Assembly: GCA_965200525.1 (NCBI GenBank)
Contig: OZ241368.1
Span: 62,001 to 126,000, forward strand
Source: JANNPJ01 sp965200525
Lineage (GTDB): Bacteria > Actinomycetota > Actinomycetes > Actinomycetales > Kineosporiaceae
Direction of reading: 5' to 3'
Length of the DNA: 64,000 nucleotides
In this document: positions 9,501 to 16,731 of the stretch, in pieces
How the letters are laid out: every line of letters begins with the position of its first letter
Numbering within the stretch: position 1 is the first letter of the stretch
Notes under the pieces: generated by a model
Database searches by the model: none
What the model was told of the DNA's origin: nothing
What the model saw: the letters and a program-made list of their open reading frames with translations, nothing else
Program-made: the position numbers and the translations under genes

Positions 9501-9541
9501 ACCCGCTGCCCGGCGTGGTGAAGTCGTGCTTCGTCAGCTGA
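6506..9541 (+). CDS. Secreted alpha-L-rhamnosidase-like glycoside hydrolase (GH78-like) with C-terminal repeat modules
   Basis: This is a 1011-residue secreted enzyme. An N-terminal signal peptide has a basic head, a hydrophobic core and likely cleavage after about residue 37. An N-terminal beta-sandwich (about 40-220) follows. A laminin-G-like insert lies at about 235-400 (WGDYTATFET to GSVGFRESG). The six-hairpin catalytic domain (about 420-780) contains DGARRDRAIWSGDL and acidic DGSDWDFYDP segments as in bacterial rhamnosidases. Two Cys-containing repeats of about 58 residues (889-946 and 954-1011), sharing ENG.C, GT..VA.GA and KSC.V, are probably carbohydrate-binding. GAGGAG sits five bases before ATG 6506. 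It probably releases rhamnose from plant or microbial glycans; the exact substrate is not inferable. Confidence 0.82.
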   Translation: MTPARRSHRTRWYYPLLGLVLASTSIFALPPANVSAATTSTPWPSAPDRTAYNQAPSGASVCPVSVVSTSGPVNGAANLLCGGTGGATLTRTSGGATPTLVLDYGRNVGGIPFFTVTSASGSPQLKAGYAESKRYLTADGGEDPPWGEGDPARADTYTVTGAGTITNRFTQGGERYEEITLTSAGSVTLSGVGITYIADRTQASAYPGYFVSSSDQLNRIWYDSAYTAQLDSVPLASLPGAWRIQNSTLNALGGTAGLLNAGSAWGDYTATFETNIVNAQAGWMVRGRDPGNGYLFILNAANDTVGTPNTLQEFDVHDGTFTSVGSVSLPAALNTGTWHTVRTTVSGTALTVSLDGTQIAALNSNSFPAGTTAFASGSVGFRESGTEQANFRNLTVVGSSGDTVYSNALSTDASLRDFAVPGVNTLPSIVDGARRDRAIWSGDLDIEGPSVYYSTGTSAYLKGSLQLLGSNQLSSGFVTGALPPQTPLHTGAKIPGTVGTYSASYSMYYVLGLAGYYLYTGDSGFLSSQWPIVQAELDWNAAQVDSRGLFVTTSADGSDWDFYDPAKSGALSEVNMIYYKTLLDAATMAAALGQSSLATTYTTRAAALRTAINTYLFNASKGLYTISDTNAAVPQDANSMAVLYGVAQPAQVTSILTKLKTALWTSSYGPLPYSADAGYRAVISPFISGYELQARLLANDTANAEALLTNVWGHMIAAGPDQTGTMWENVLASDGTPGLGKTTNLSHGWSTAPTSALSGYVLGLRPVSAGYATWQVQPHPGSLSWAQGRAPTPHGPVSVSWAGRSGVQQFSMEVTAPAGTSGTIAVPTYGATNPIVAVNGTPVWHDGAFTATGGVSGAHADGAFVYLTGVQPGTYTVAANPGNAGPPAGYTLCATENGTCTVSGTQSVAFGANGIYSYQNVTGNVGCNPTALADGDYGFVKSCYVGPVTNGPSGSAFCAPENGLCSFAGTRTVAYGAGSTFVTKSLSGGAACSNATFADPLPGVVKSCFVS

Positions 9542-9547
9542 CCAACG

Positions 9548-10057
9548 TCAGGCTGCTTCGGCGATCAGCAGGTTCATGGCGACCGGCCTGGTGATCCACT
9601 CGGCCACGCTCAAGGTCGGCGCCCTCGTGGAGGCAGGTGCACTGGGGTCGTCGGCGAGCGACTGAAGCAACGCCTCAGTCTGCTCGCAGTCCAGCTCTCG
9701 CAGCTCCATGGACCAGGACCCGAACTCCCGCGTGGCGATGAACCCGGTGCTCAGCAACGTCACGTGGTGGTGCAACTCATCGGCGAGGATCTTGGTGTAG
9801 GTCTGCTGCACGGCAGCCTGGGGACCCTCGAGTACCTGGACGAAGTACGCCTGACCGGGTTGCGGGGCATGCAGGTGCAGCAGGACACCGGTGATGCCCA
9901 CCCGGGAGTTCAGAGCTCGGCAGACGCCCAGCAGGGTCTGCATCTCGGCGTCGTTCAGATCAGACGTGGCGATGCTGGAGTACATGAGCCTGAACACCGC
10001 AGGATCCCGGTCAGGGGCCGGCACTTCGGCACCCGCCGACTCATCACTGATCCCCAC
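9548..10057 (-). CDS. BLUF-domain blue-light photoreceptor protein
   Basis: This 169-residue protein is essentially one BLUF domain (residues 22-120) with short tails. All residues of the flavin photocycle are visible: Tyr26 in LMYSS, Asn50 in the N..RVGITG segment, Gln74 in YFVQVLEG, and Trp115/Met117 in GSWSM. BLUF proteins bind FAD and shift a hydrogen-bond network under blue light. The absence of an EAL or cyclase output domain means it probably signals through a partner protein. Its stop lies seven bases from the convergent rhamnosidase stop. The loop before the Gln is longer than usual (APQPGQ). Confidence 0.88.
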   Translation of the reverse strand: MGISDESAGAEVPAPDRDPAVFRLMYSSIATSDLNDAEMQTLLGVCRALNSRVGITGVLLHLHAPQPGQAYFVQVLEGPQAAVQQTYTKILADELHHHVTLLSTGFIATREFGSWSMELRELDCEQTEALLQSLADDPSAPASTRAPTLSVAEWITRPVAMNLLIAEAA

Positions 10058-10154
10058 AAACGTCTCTTTCCGCGCGACACATCTACAGTCCCGCTACTGG
10101 AGACAGTCCGACAGAACCATACCCGGGGTCTGCAGTCGACCGTGAGAGAGCCGC

Positions 10155-10361
10155 TCAGCTGTCACCCGGGGGGTTCATGTTGTCGGGGTCGCCGTCCGGG
10201 TCACCGTCATACGGATGCGACTGCCGGGTGTCGCGGGGATTCATGTTGTCGGGGTCACCGTCCGGGTCGATCGGCGCCACCGGCGGCGTCGACGCGGACG
10301 GGTCCTGCGTGTCGTCGCGCTCGTCAGTGGGTTCTGTCGCTGGGGTGGTGGATTCGCTCAT
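10155..10361 (-). CDS. Small acidic repeat protein (hypothetical)
   Basis: This is a 68-residue, very acidic and probably disordered protein with no recognised family. An 11-residue unit DPDGDPDNMNP occurs twice exactly (residues 32-42 and 54-64). ATG 10361 was chosen because GAGGAGGG lies nine bases upstream on the minus strand, an unusually strong ribosome site that supports real translation. The Asp/Asn spacing could bind calcium, but this is speculative. It lies between the BLUF gene (upstream start about 100 bp away) and the 15-kb/10-kb repeat copy. Confidence 0.6.
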   Translation of the reverse strand: MSESTTPATEPTDERDDTQDPSASTPPVAPIDPDGDPDNMNPRDTRQSHPYDGDPDGDPDNMNPPGDS

Positions 10362-10462
10362 GCGGTGCACCCTCCTCGCAATCTGTCCCCACGCCATTCG
10401 AGGACACCTCTTGGATGTGGGTGCGCGCCCGGGACGGGCCATCCGCGCCAGTGGCGATCACG

Positions 10463-10577
10463 CGGACAGGTGCAGACGCCGGCGCGACGAGTCACCGCTG
10501 GACGGCCGGTTTGAATTGGTGGACGTCACCGCGACGTCGTAGGACGCTGACGGGCACGAGGTCCGACCGAGAACACC
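10463..10577 (+). repeat. Dispersed intergenic element, copy A
   Basis: The last 60 bases (10518-10577) align without gaps to 15836-15895 at about 78% identity, including an identical 14-base block around TCGTAGGACGCTGA. Weaker similarity extends some 50 bases upstream. The surrounding 233 bp (10362-10594) holds no other feature I recognise. Confidence 0.5.
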
Positions 10578-10594
10578 ATCTCGAGCGGATATCC

Positions 10595-11359
10595 CTATCT
10601 CGGCGCCGTCCGCAGATCCTGAGCAGTGACGCCGGCGACGGTGGCCAGGACGACGAAAGCCACCATCGGAGCTATCCGGCCGGGGTCGTTGCCGGCCCGG
10701 ACGAGGGAGACCAGACTCTGGCTCGCGGCGAGCCCGAGGCCGGCCCCCAGACAAACCAGAGCCGCGGTCAGCCGACGCGTCGTCGGCAGGGTGACCATGG
10801 CAGCCACGCGGGCGACAAGCAGGCACAGGCGCTGGGCGACGAAGCCGAGAGTGAGCCAGTAGTACCCGGCCAGGACGACGTCACCCAGGCCCGTCGCTCG
10901 GTCCGGAACACCGCTCCAGGCCAGCAGGAGCAGGGCCGCGAGCGCCACCACCGGGGCGGCCAGGGCGCGGACCGCCACGGCCACCAAGCCCCGGAGCAAG
11001 TGGACGCGCGGCACCGGAAGGGGCGCCGCCAGCACCACCGCGAGCAGCAACAGCGCCAGCCAGGCGCTGGCGAGCGGGCGGTGCAGGTCAGCCGTCAGGG
11101 TCGCGGACGACGCGTTCGCCCGCAGCACCAGAGCGGTGGTCGCGGTGACGGCGAACAGGGCCACAGTCAGCACCCGGCGGGTCTGGCCGGTGGCCGTCTC
11201 GGGCCAGTCGCTGGGATGCAGCCACAACCGCACGGCTCCCACCAGAGTGTTGGGCCAGGCCCGCACTCCCGCGGTGGACACCTCGCGGCTGATGTCCTCG
11301 CCCCAGCGCTCGCGGATCGCCGGTGGGTAGAGCCCGCTGAGGATCTCGGCCATGCTCAT
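10595..11359 (-). CDS. Polytopic membrane protein coupled to a PadR regulator
   Basis: This 254-residue protein starts MSMAEILSGLYPPAIRERWG. That segment resembles the short N-terminal cytoplasmic region of permease-like proteins encoded beside PadR regulators. About six hydrophobic helices follow. ATG 11359 overlaps the PadR stop (ATGA), so expression is coupled. No transporter signature is clear. By context it may be the target or effector of the PadR-controlled stress response; the function is unknown. Confidence 0.65.
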   Translation of the reverse strand: MSMAEILSGLYPPAIRERWGEDISREVSTAGVRAWPNTLVGAVRLWLHPSDWPETATGQTRRVLTVALFAVTATTALVLRANASSATLTADLHRPLASAWLALLLLAVVLAAPLPVPRVHLLRGLVAVAVRALAAPVVALAALLLLAWSGVPDRATGLGDVVLAGYYWLTLGFVAQRLCLLVARVAAMVTLPTTRRLTAALVCLGAGLGLAASQSLVSLVRAGNDPGRIAPMVAFVVLATVAGVTAQDLRTAPR

Positions 11360-11667
11360 GCCGACGCGATCCCGAGCGCGCGCAGCCCGGCCGCGGCGAC
11401 GCGGGCCATCTGCTGCAGCTCGCCGAGCAACTGCTCGCGGCCGGTGTCGGTGATCCGCATGGTGCGGTGGCGCTCGCCGCCTGCGCCCGCGTCGTCCGCC
11501 GGCTGGATCAGGTCGCGGGCCTCCAGCCGGGCCAGCGCGCCGTACAGGCTTCCCGGGCCGAGCTTGCGCCCGGTCAGGTCCTCGATGGCGGCATTGATGG
11601 CATATCCGTGCAGCGGACCGTCGGCCAGCACGGTGAGCACCAGCATCTGGGCGTCGTTGATGTGCAC
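11356..11667 (-). CDS. PadR family transcriptional regulator
   Basis: This 103-residue winged-helix protein is of the short PadR type. LVLTVLADGPLHGYAI is the first helix region, GPGSLYGALARLEARDLI the recognition helix and wing, and a C-terminal dimerisation helix ends the protein. The start is GTG 11667 with GGAGG six bases upstream. PadR proteins usually repress their own operon. The candidate site lies in the divergent region at 11695-11728. It overlaps the downstream membrane protein gene and faces a second membrane protein gene on the opposite strand. Confidence 0.88.
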   Translation of the reverse strand: MHINDAQMLVLTVLADGPLHGYAINAAIEDLTGRKLGPGSLYGALARLEARDLIQPADDAGAGGERHRTMRITDTGREQLLGELQQMARVAAAGLRALGIASA

Positions 11668-11712
11668 GTCGCCTCCTCTCCGTCAACCTCACCATAGTAC
11701 GAGGCTCGCTGC

Positions 11713-11728
11713 TACTTGCAACGTAGTA
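11713..11728. promoter_or_regulatory. Candidate PadR operator
   Basis: TACT-N8-AGTA forms an inverted repeat in the divergent PadR/membrane-protein promoter region. A further TAGTAC at 11695-11700 repeats the half-site. The match is short and rests on position more than on a known consensus. Confidence 0.3.
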
Positions 11729-11751
11729 CACGACGCGTATTGTTGAGGTCC

Positions 11752-12726
11752 ATGGAATCCGAGAGCGAACGAGCGAGCTGGGTCGCAGTCAGGGTCAACC
11801 TGGTGGCGGCCACGGTCTTTTCCGTGCTGTCAGTCGTGGAGACGCAGCGCAAGGCGGTCTGGCGATCGAGCCCGTGGCGGGAGGATCCCTACTACACGGT
11901 GGTCTCGCTGGCCGCCTTCGCCGTGGTGATGCTGGCCCTGGCCATCGCCCTGCGCTTACCGGCCCGAGGCCGCGTGGGTGGAGCGCAGCGGGCCCAGCAG
12001 ACGGTGCGGGCAGCCGGCGCGATCACGGCGGTCATCACATTCACCGTGGCCTTCGAATGGGCCGCCGTCATTGCCGCTAGAAACGTGGTCCGGCAGGGGG
12101 GTTGGCCTGCGACTCAGGTCGGCGGCCTGGTCGTGACGACCGTCCTGGCCCTCGCGGCGGGAGCGTCGCTCGGGCGCGGCCGTCGGCCGCGTCACGGGCC
12201 CGGCGAATGGCATCCTGACTGGCGGCATGACTGGCTCGAGGACGTCATCTGGCTCTGCGGGCGGCTTCCCGGGCTGCGGCGATGGATCAACCCCCGGCTG
12301 GCGGTGTGGACGCGCCGTCACGCGATGGCCCTGTTCCTTGTTCTCAGTGTGCTGGCGGCGGCCGTGATCGCCGGGGCGCAGGTCGTTGGTGAGGGGGTGC
12401 GAGACCCGCTGTTCATCACCTGGCTGCTGGTGGCCGAGACGGCCGCGAATCTGGCCTTCTGCGTGCTCAGCAACGCGGTTGCGGGATTCATCGCCCGCCC
12501 ACCACGCCGCCGCGCGCGGCGGATCGTCGAGACGTCGGTCGTCGCCGGATGCCTCGCCGACGTGGCCGCGATCGCGTTCCACGACCCGCTCGCGTCGGCT
12601 CTCGGTACCCGGGAGCTGACCTCCGCCAGCCTGGCCGCCCTGACGCTCGGAGCCGGGCTGGCCGTGTCGCTGCTCGCGGCCAGCCTCCAGCTCGTGCTGG
12701 ACCGCGAGGCGGTCACATCGAGCTGA
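11752..12726 (+). CDS. Polytopic membrane protein (hypothetical)
   Basis: This is a 324-residue protein with about seven hydrophobic helices and a central soluble loop rich in Trp, His and Arg (residues about 155-190). No family was recognised. ATG 11752 was taken because the in-frame codons before it lie inside the divergent operator region. It is transcribed away from the PadR gene and may share its regulation. Downstream, a 24-codon GTG frame (12752-12826) leads into the FetB-like gene. Confidence 0.6.
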   Translation: MESESERASWVAVRVNLVAATVFSVLSVVETQRKAVWRSSPWREDPYYTVVSLAAFAVVMLALAIALRLPARGRVGGAQRAQQTVRAAGAITAVITFTVAFEWAAVIAARNVVRQGGWPATQVGGLVVTTVLALAAGASLGRGRRPRHGPGEWHPDWRHDWLEDVIWLCGRLPGLRRWINPRLAVWTRRHAMALFLVLSVLAAAVIAGAQVVGEGVRDPLFITWLLVAETAANLAFCVLSNAVAGFIARPPRRRARRIVETSVVAGCLADVAAIAFHDPLASALGTRELTSASLAALTLGAGLAVSLLAASLQLVLDREAVTSS

Positions 12727-12822
12727 CACGGCCCGGGGCCAGAATGGCCCGGTGAATCTCTCCCCGGTGGCCGCCGCCCTGGCCCGCCCCGAATCGGCTC
12801 GGCTCGAGCGTCCCGGCCCCGG

Positions 12823-13569
12823 GTGAGCCGTCAGGACGCGCTGTCGCTGGCCAGCGCCCTGAGCGCGCTGGTGGCGGTGGCCGTGATCGTCGGCGGTCGG
12901 GCCCAACTCGGCCAGGCCCGCCCGGTCCTGAGCGCGACGGCCCGGGCCGTGGTGCAGTTGCTCGCGGTCGGGGCGGTCATCGGCGTCATCCTGCGGACGC
13001 CGGCCCTGGCCCCGCTCTACCTGCTGGTCATGCTCGCGGCCGCGGCCGGCACTTCCGGGCGCCGGTTGAAGCGGGCCACCGCCGCCCTGCCCAGCGCGGC
13101 CGTGGCGATCCTGACCGGCGCCGCCGTCAGCTCGCTCATCGTCTTCGCCACCCAGGCCCTGCCCTTCGATGCGCGCACGGTGGTGCCGTTCGTGGCCCAG
13201 CTGATCGGCGGCTCCATGACCGCAACCACGCTGGCCGGGCAGCGCCTGATCGACGACACCGTCTCGGACTGGGACGAGGTGGAGGGCTGGCTGGCCCTGG
13301 GAGCCACCTCACGGCAGGCCGTGGGCCCGCTGGCCCGCCGCGCAGCCGCTCGGGCCCTGGTCCCGGCCCTGGACCAGACCCGCAACGTCGGGCTGGTCGT
13401 CCTGCCGGGAGCTTTCGTCGGCCTGCTGCTCGGCGGCGCGAGCCCGCTGGAGGCCGGCCGGGTGCAGTTGCTGGTGCTGGTCGGCCTGCTGGCGGCCGAA
13501 ACCGTCGCCGCGGTGAGCATCACCCGCCTGCTGGCCGGGGTGATCGCCGTGACCCGCCCCCAGCCGTAG
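12823..13569 (+). CDS. FetB/UPF0014 family membrane permease
   Basis: This is a 248-residue permease with about seven helices. It shows the family hallmark near the C-terminus: PALDQTRNVGLVVLPGAF followed by GG(A)SPLEAGRVQ. Characterised FetB, with its ATPase FetA, exports iron and gives oxidative-stress resistance. No FetA-like ATPase gene adjoins it here, so the partner must be elsewhere or the function differs. The start GTG 12823 overlaps the stop of an upstream 24-codon frame (GTG 12752 to TGA 12826), which could be a translated leader. Confidence 0.8.
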   Translation: MSRQDALSLASALSALVAVAVIVGGRAQLGQARPVLSATARAVVQLLAVGAVIGVILRTPALAPLYLLVMLAAAAGTSGRRLKRATAALPSAAVAILTGAAVSSLIVFATQALPFDARTVVPFVAQLIGGSMTATTLAGQRLIDDTVSDWDEVEGWLALGATSRQAVGPLARRAAARALVPALDQTRNVGLVVLPGAFVGLLLGGASPLEAGRVQLLVLVGLLAAETVAAVSITRLLAGVIAVTRPQP

Positions 13570-13661
13570 ATTCCTCCGCCGGGCCGGCTGGATCAACGCA
13601 GGACGACGTGGCGGGGTGGCCGGCCGGCCGAGGCCTGGCGGCACGTGCTGCTGGGTCAGGT

Positions 13662-13698
13662 CATCACATCGGCGTACTGCGTCTACGCCGATGTGATG
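13662..13698. repeat. Perfect 15-bp inverted repeat (hairpin or operator)
   Basis: Two perfectly complementary 15-base arms (13662-13676 and 13684-13698) flank a seven-base loop, upstream of the ABC transporter operon and downstream of the FetB-like gene. No T tract follows. It could be a terminator, an mRNA structure or a dimeric-repressor site. The rest of 13570-13824 shows nothing else recognisable. Confidence 0.7.
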
Positions 13699-13824
13699 CG
13701 ATCACGAGCGGGCAGGATCGTCACGACGCCGGATGGCAGGACCTCGGCATGCCTCTACGGTCGCATCAGGGCCAATGGCGTCCCGGTGTCAGCCGGCACA
13801 AACCCCGCCGAACCGAGGACGATC

Positions 13825-14760
13825 ATGATCGAGGCCCGTGGCCTGACGAAGAAGTACGGCGACAAGACCGCCGTGCACGACCTGAGCTTCACCGTCCGCC
13901 CCGGCATCGTGACCGGATTCCTGGGCCCCAACGGCGCCGGCAAATCCACCACCATGCGCATGATCATCGGCCTGGACGCCCCCACCGCCGGAACCGTCAC
14001 CGTGAACGGCAAGCCTTACGCCGCTCACCGCGCCCCCCTGCACGAAGTCGGCGCCCTGTTGGAGGCCCGAGCCATCCACACCGGCCGCTCGGCCCGCAAC
14101 CACCTGCTGGCCATGGCCGCCACCACTGGCATCGGCCGCCGCCGCGTCGACGAGGTCATCGACCTCGTCGGCCTGCACGAGGTCGCCGGCAAACGAGCCG
14201 GCAAATTCTCCCTCGGCATGGGCCAACGCCTCGGCATCGCCTCCGCCCTGCTCGCCGACCCCGCCACCGTCATGCTCGACGAGCCGGTCAACGGCCTCGA
14301 CCCCGAAGGCATCCTCTGGATCCGCAACCTCCTCAAAAGCCTCGCCGCCGAAGGCCGCACTGTCTTCGTCTCCTCCCACCTCATGTCCGAGATGGCCCTC
14401 ACCGCCGAACACCTCATCGTCGTCGGCCGCGGAAAACTCATCCGCGACGTCTCCGTCCACGAATTCATCGCCGCCGCCTCCGCCAACTCCGTGCACGTGC
14501 GGACCCCCCAGGCCGCCCAGTTGCGCGACCTGCTCCTGGGCCCCGACGTGACCATCTCCAGCTCCACCACCGGGGAACTCGACATCACCGGCCTGAGCAC
14601 CGACCAGATCGGCATCACCGCCGCCGAGAACAACATCACCCTGCTCGAACTCTCCCCCGTCCAGGCTTCCCTCGAAGAAGCCTTCATGGAACTCACCTCC
14701 GACGCCGTCGAATACCGCGCCAACACCACCACCGACCAGCGAACGGAGCACGCAGCATGA
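13825..14760 (+). CDS. ABC transporter ATP-binding protein (export, BcrA/drug-resistance type)
   Basis: This 311-residue ATPase has Walker A GPNGAGKST near residue 35, signature SLGMGQR, Walker B VMLDEPVNGLDP and switch His in SSHLMSE. A C-terminal extension of about 90 residues is typical of bacitracin/daunorubicin-type exporters. The start ATG 13825 has GAGGA five bases upstream; an open frame continues upstream to 13645 but crosses the 37-base inverted repeat and is unlikely to be translated. It overlaps the permease gene by ATGA, giving a two-gene export system. The substrate is unknown. Confidence 0.9.
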   Translation: MIEARGLTKKYGDKTAVHDLSFTVRPGIVTGFLGPNGAGKSTTMRMIIGLDAPTAGTVTVNGKPYAAHRAPLHEVGALLEARAIHTGRSARNHLLAMAATTGIGRRRVDEVIDLVGLHEVAGKRAGKFSLGMGQRLGIASALLADPATVMLDEPVNGLDPEGILWIRNLLKSLAAEGRTVFVSSHLMSEMALTAEHLIVVGRGKLIRDVSVHEFIAAASANSVHVRTPQAAQLRDLLLGPDVTISSSTTGELDITGLSTDQIGITAAENNITLLELSPVQASLEEAFMELTSDAVEYRANTTTDQRTEHAA

Positions 14761-15587
14761 GCATCAGCACCGAGCCCAAGCCTCATGACGTGGCCCAGTT
14801 CCAGCTGGCCACGCACCAGAACGTGACCTTTCCACGGGTGGTCGCCTCCGAGTGGATCAAGTTCCGCACCCTGCGCTCGAGCTGGATCGTCCTGGCGTCC
14901 GCGCTCGTCGCCATGATCGCCATCGGCGCGCTGATCGGCTACAACACCGGGCTGCACTGGAGCGGCAACCTCGACCCGGAGGACCGGGTGGCCTCAGCTC
15001 CTCTGCAGGGCCTGTACCTGGCCCAGCTGTTGATCGGCGTCCTGGGAGTGCTGTTCGTGTCCGGGGAGTACAGCACCGGCATGATCCGCTCCACCCTGGC
15101 CGCCGTCCCCCGCCGGCTGCCGGTGCTGGGCGCCAAGACGCTCGTGTACGGCGTCATCTGCCTGGTCACACTCATCCCGGCCTCGTTTGCGGCGTTCTTC
15201 GCCGCGCAGGCCTCCCTGCGCCACTACGGGCACGGGACGGCGCTGGGCGCCCCGACCGCATTGCGGGTGATCATCGCCACTGGCGTCTACCTGGCCCTGA
15301 TCGGCCTGTTCGGCAGCGCGCTGGGCTGGATCGTGCGCAGCACTCCGGGGGGCATCTCGCTGTTCGTGGCGATCCTTCTGGTCCTGCCGGGGATCCTGTC
15401 GGTCCTGCCGGGCCAATGGGTCAAGGACGCCGTCAAGTACCTGCCGGGCGAGGCCGGAGCCTCCTTCTACAGCACGCTGCAGGCGGACAACTCCCTCAGC
15501 TCCGGGACGGGCCTGCTCGTCCTGGTGATCTGGGTGCTGGGGGCTCTGGCCGTGGCCGGCGGGCTGCTGATGCGTCGCGACGGCTGA
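14757..15587 (+). CDS. ABC transporter permease (ABC-2 type)
   Basis: This is a 276-residue permease. A cytoplasmic N-terminal segment includes ASEWIKFRTLRSSW, the usual interface with the ATPase in this family. Six hydrophobic helices follow and a short basic tail (LLMRRDG) ends the protein. The start overlaps the ATPase stop. With the ATPase it forms a heteromeric exporter resembling bacitracin-, daunorubicin- or lantibiotic-type systems. No biosynthetic gene adjoins, so self-resistance or envelope stress is as likely as antibiotic export. Confidence 0.85.
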   Translation: MSISTEPKPHDVAQFQLATHQNVTFPRVVASEWIKFRTLRSSWIVLASALVAMIAIGALIGYNTGLHWSGNLDPEDRVASAPLQGLYLAQLLIGVLGVLFVSGEYSTGMIRSTLAAVPRRLPVLGAKTLVYGVICLVTLIPASFAAFFAAQASLRHYGHGTALGAPTALRVIIATGVYLALIGLFGSALGWIVRSTPGGISLFVAILLVLPGILSVLPGQWVKDAVKYLPGEAGASFYSTLQADNSLSSGTGLLVLVIWVLGALAVAGGLLMRRDG

Positions 15588-15601
15588 TCCGCGCGCAGCT
15601 C

Positions 15602-15642
15602 ACGTCGCGGCAGGGTTCGTGGTCAGCGCGAACCTGCGACGT
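15602..15642 (+). terminator. Candidate imperfect hairpin after the ABC operon
   Basis: ACGTCGCGGCAGGGTTCG and CGAACCTGCGACGT form an imperfect stem just after the permease stop. There is no T tract, as is common in actinomycetes. Confidence 0.35.
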
Positions 15643-15782
15643 CAGCCATGGGGTGGCTCAGGGCATCCTGCCCGGGAACCGGCCGTACCTGCCGACCGAT
15701 TGAGGCCTGGCTGGCTTCGGCCCGCACCCGTGAGGTGCTGCCGCGAACTCGAAAGAGGCGCGGTGGCACCTCACGTCGCTGT

Positions 15783-15895
15783 GCGTGCAGAACGCACCGG
15801 CGCGATGAATTCTGGCCGGACAACAAGTCTGATCCGGTGGACGTCTCAGCGGCATCGTAGGACGCTGAGTGACACTCGACCCGACGGAGGACACC
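15783..15895 (+). repeat. Dispersed intergenic element, copy B
   Basis: This is the partner of the element at 10463-10577. This copy ends in the ribosome site of the DUF899 gene, so it covers its promoter region. The 308-bp gap 15588-15895 otherwise contains only the candidate hairpin. Confidence 0.5.
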
Positions 15896-16678
15896 TTGAC
15901 GATCAAGTCGGACGACCCGACCACCGCCCGGACCAGCCGGCCATCCGTCGTGGACCTGGCCACCTGGCAGACCGCTCGCGACGAGCTGCTGCTGCGCGAG
16001 AAGGCGCACACGCGCGAAGGCGATGCCATCGCGGCGCAGCGGCGCCGGCTACCAATGGTGGAGTTCGACGGAACGGTCGAGGTCGTCGGAGCCGATGGGC
16101 CGGTCCCGTTCCTGGACCTCTTCCAGGGCCGCGACGAACTACTCGTCTACAAGCACATGTGGTGGGACGGCACGCCGCACCAGGGGCAGTGCGAGGGCTG
16201 CACCATGACGGCCTGGTACCTGCGCGACTCCGTCTACCTCAACGCGCGCGGCGTCTCGTTCGCCACGCTCACCGTAGGCGCCTGGCCCGAAGTGGCCCCC
16301 TACCTCGAGTTCATGGGCTATACCCAGCCCTGGTACTCGGTGCGCGACCTTCCCGAGCCGATCGGAGGGGACATGGGGTACTTCGTCAGCTTCCTTCGCG
16401 ACGGCGATCGCACGTTCCTCACTTACTCCACGACCGGCCGGGGCGCGGAGGCGGTCAGCGGGTTCTTCAGCCTGCTCGACATGACGCCCTACGGTCGCGG
16501 CGAGGCCTGGCAGGACACACCCGAGGGCTGGCCCGAGGGAAACAGCCCGGGCTGGTTCTGGCGCACGGACGGCGACGGCAATCCCACCTGGGGCCCGACC
16601 GGGCGCCCCGCCCCGCAGTGGACCCGCCCTGGCGCCACCCGCGAGACAACCCTCGGACGGGGCGACGGTAACGAGTGA
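15896..16678 (+). CDS. DUF899 family thioredoxin-like protein
   Basis: This protein of about 260 residues matches the DUF899 family: WQTARDELLLREKAHTREGD near the start, LVYKHMWW, a CEGC motif (Cys pair), YLRDSVYLNARGVSF and WYSVRDLP. Members have a thioredoxin-like fold and unknown substrate. A TTG start at 15896 is proposed because GGAGG lies exactly five bases before it. The longer frame from GTG 15869 would put that ribosome site inside the gene. It is convergent with the ABC permease gene at 16732. Confidence 0.8.
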   Translation: MTIKSDDPTTARTSRPSVVDLATWQTARDELLLREKAHTREGDAIAAQRRRLPMVEFDGTVEVVGADGPVPFLDLFQGRDELLVYKHMWWDGTPHQGQCEGCTMTAWYLRDSVYLNARGVSFATLTVGAWPEVAPYLEFMGYTQPWYSVRDLPEPIGGDMGYFVSFLRDGDRTFLTYSTTGRGAEAVSGFFSLLDMTPYGRGEAWQDTPEGWPEGNSPGWFWRTDGDGNPTWGPTGRPAPQWTRPGATRETTLGRGDGNE

Positions 16679-16731
16679 CCATCGGTTCGTCGGGCCGGCA
16701 TCATCGTGGTCTTGACCGCCTGACGGCGGCC

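Noticed and set aside
9764..11746. A 660-residue plus-strand frame
   Set aside because: It is opposite the BLUF, small-protein, membrane and PadR genes and has no domain; composition is antisense-like.
13645..13824. An N-terminal extension of the ABC ATPase
   Set aside because: The extension would read through a perfect 37-base inverted repeat, while GAGGA lies five bases before ATG 13825.
13608..15587. A 659-residue open frame running through the ABC ATPase gene
   Set aside because: Only the part from 14757 has membrane-permease composition. The earlier part is Arg/His/Pro-rich and overlaps a clear ATPase in another frame, a usual effect of high G+C.
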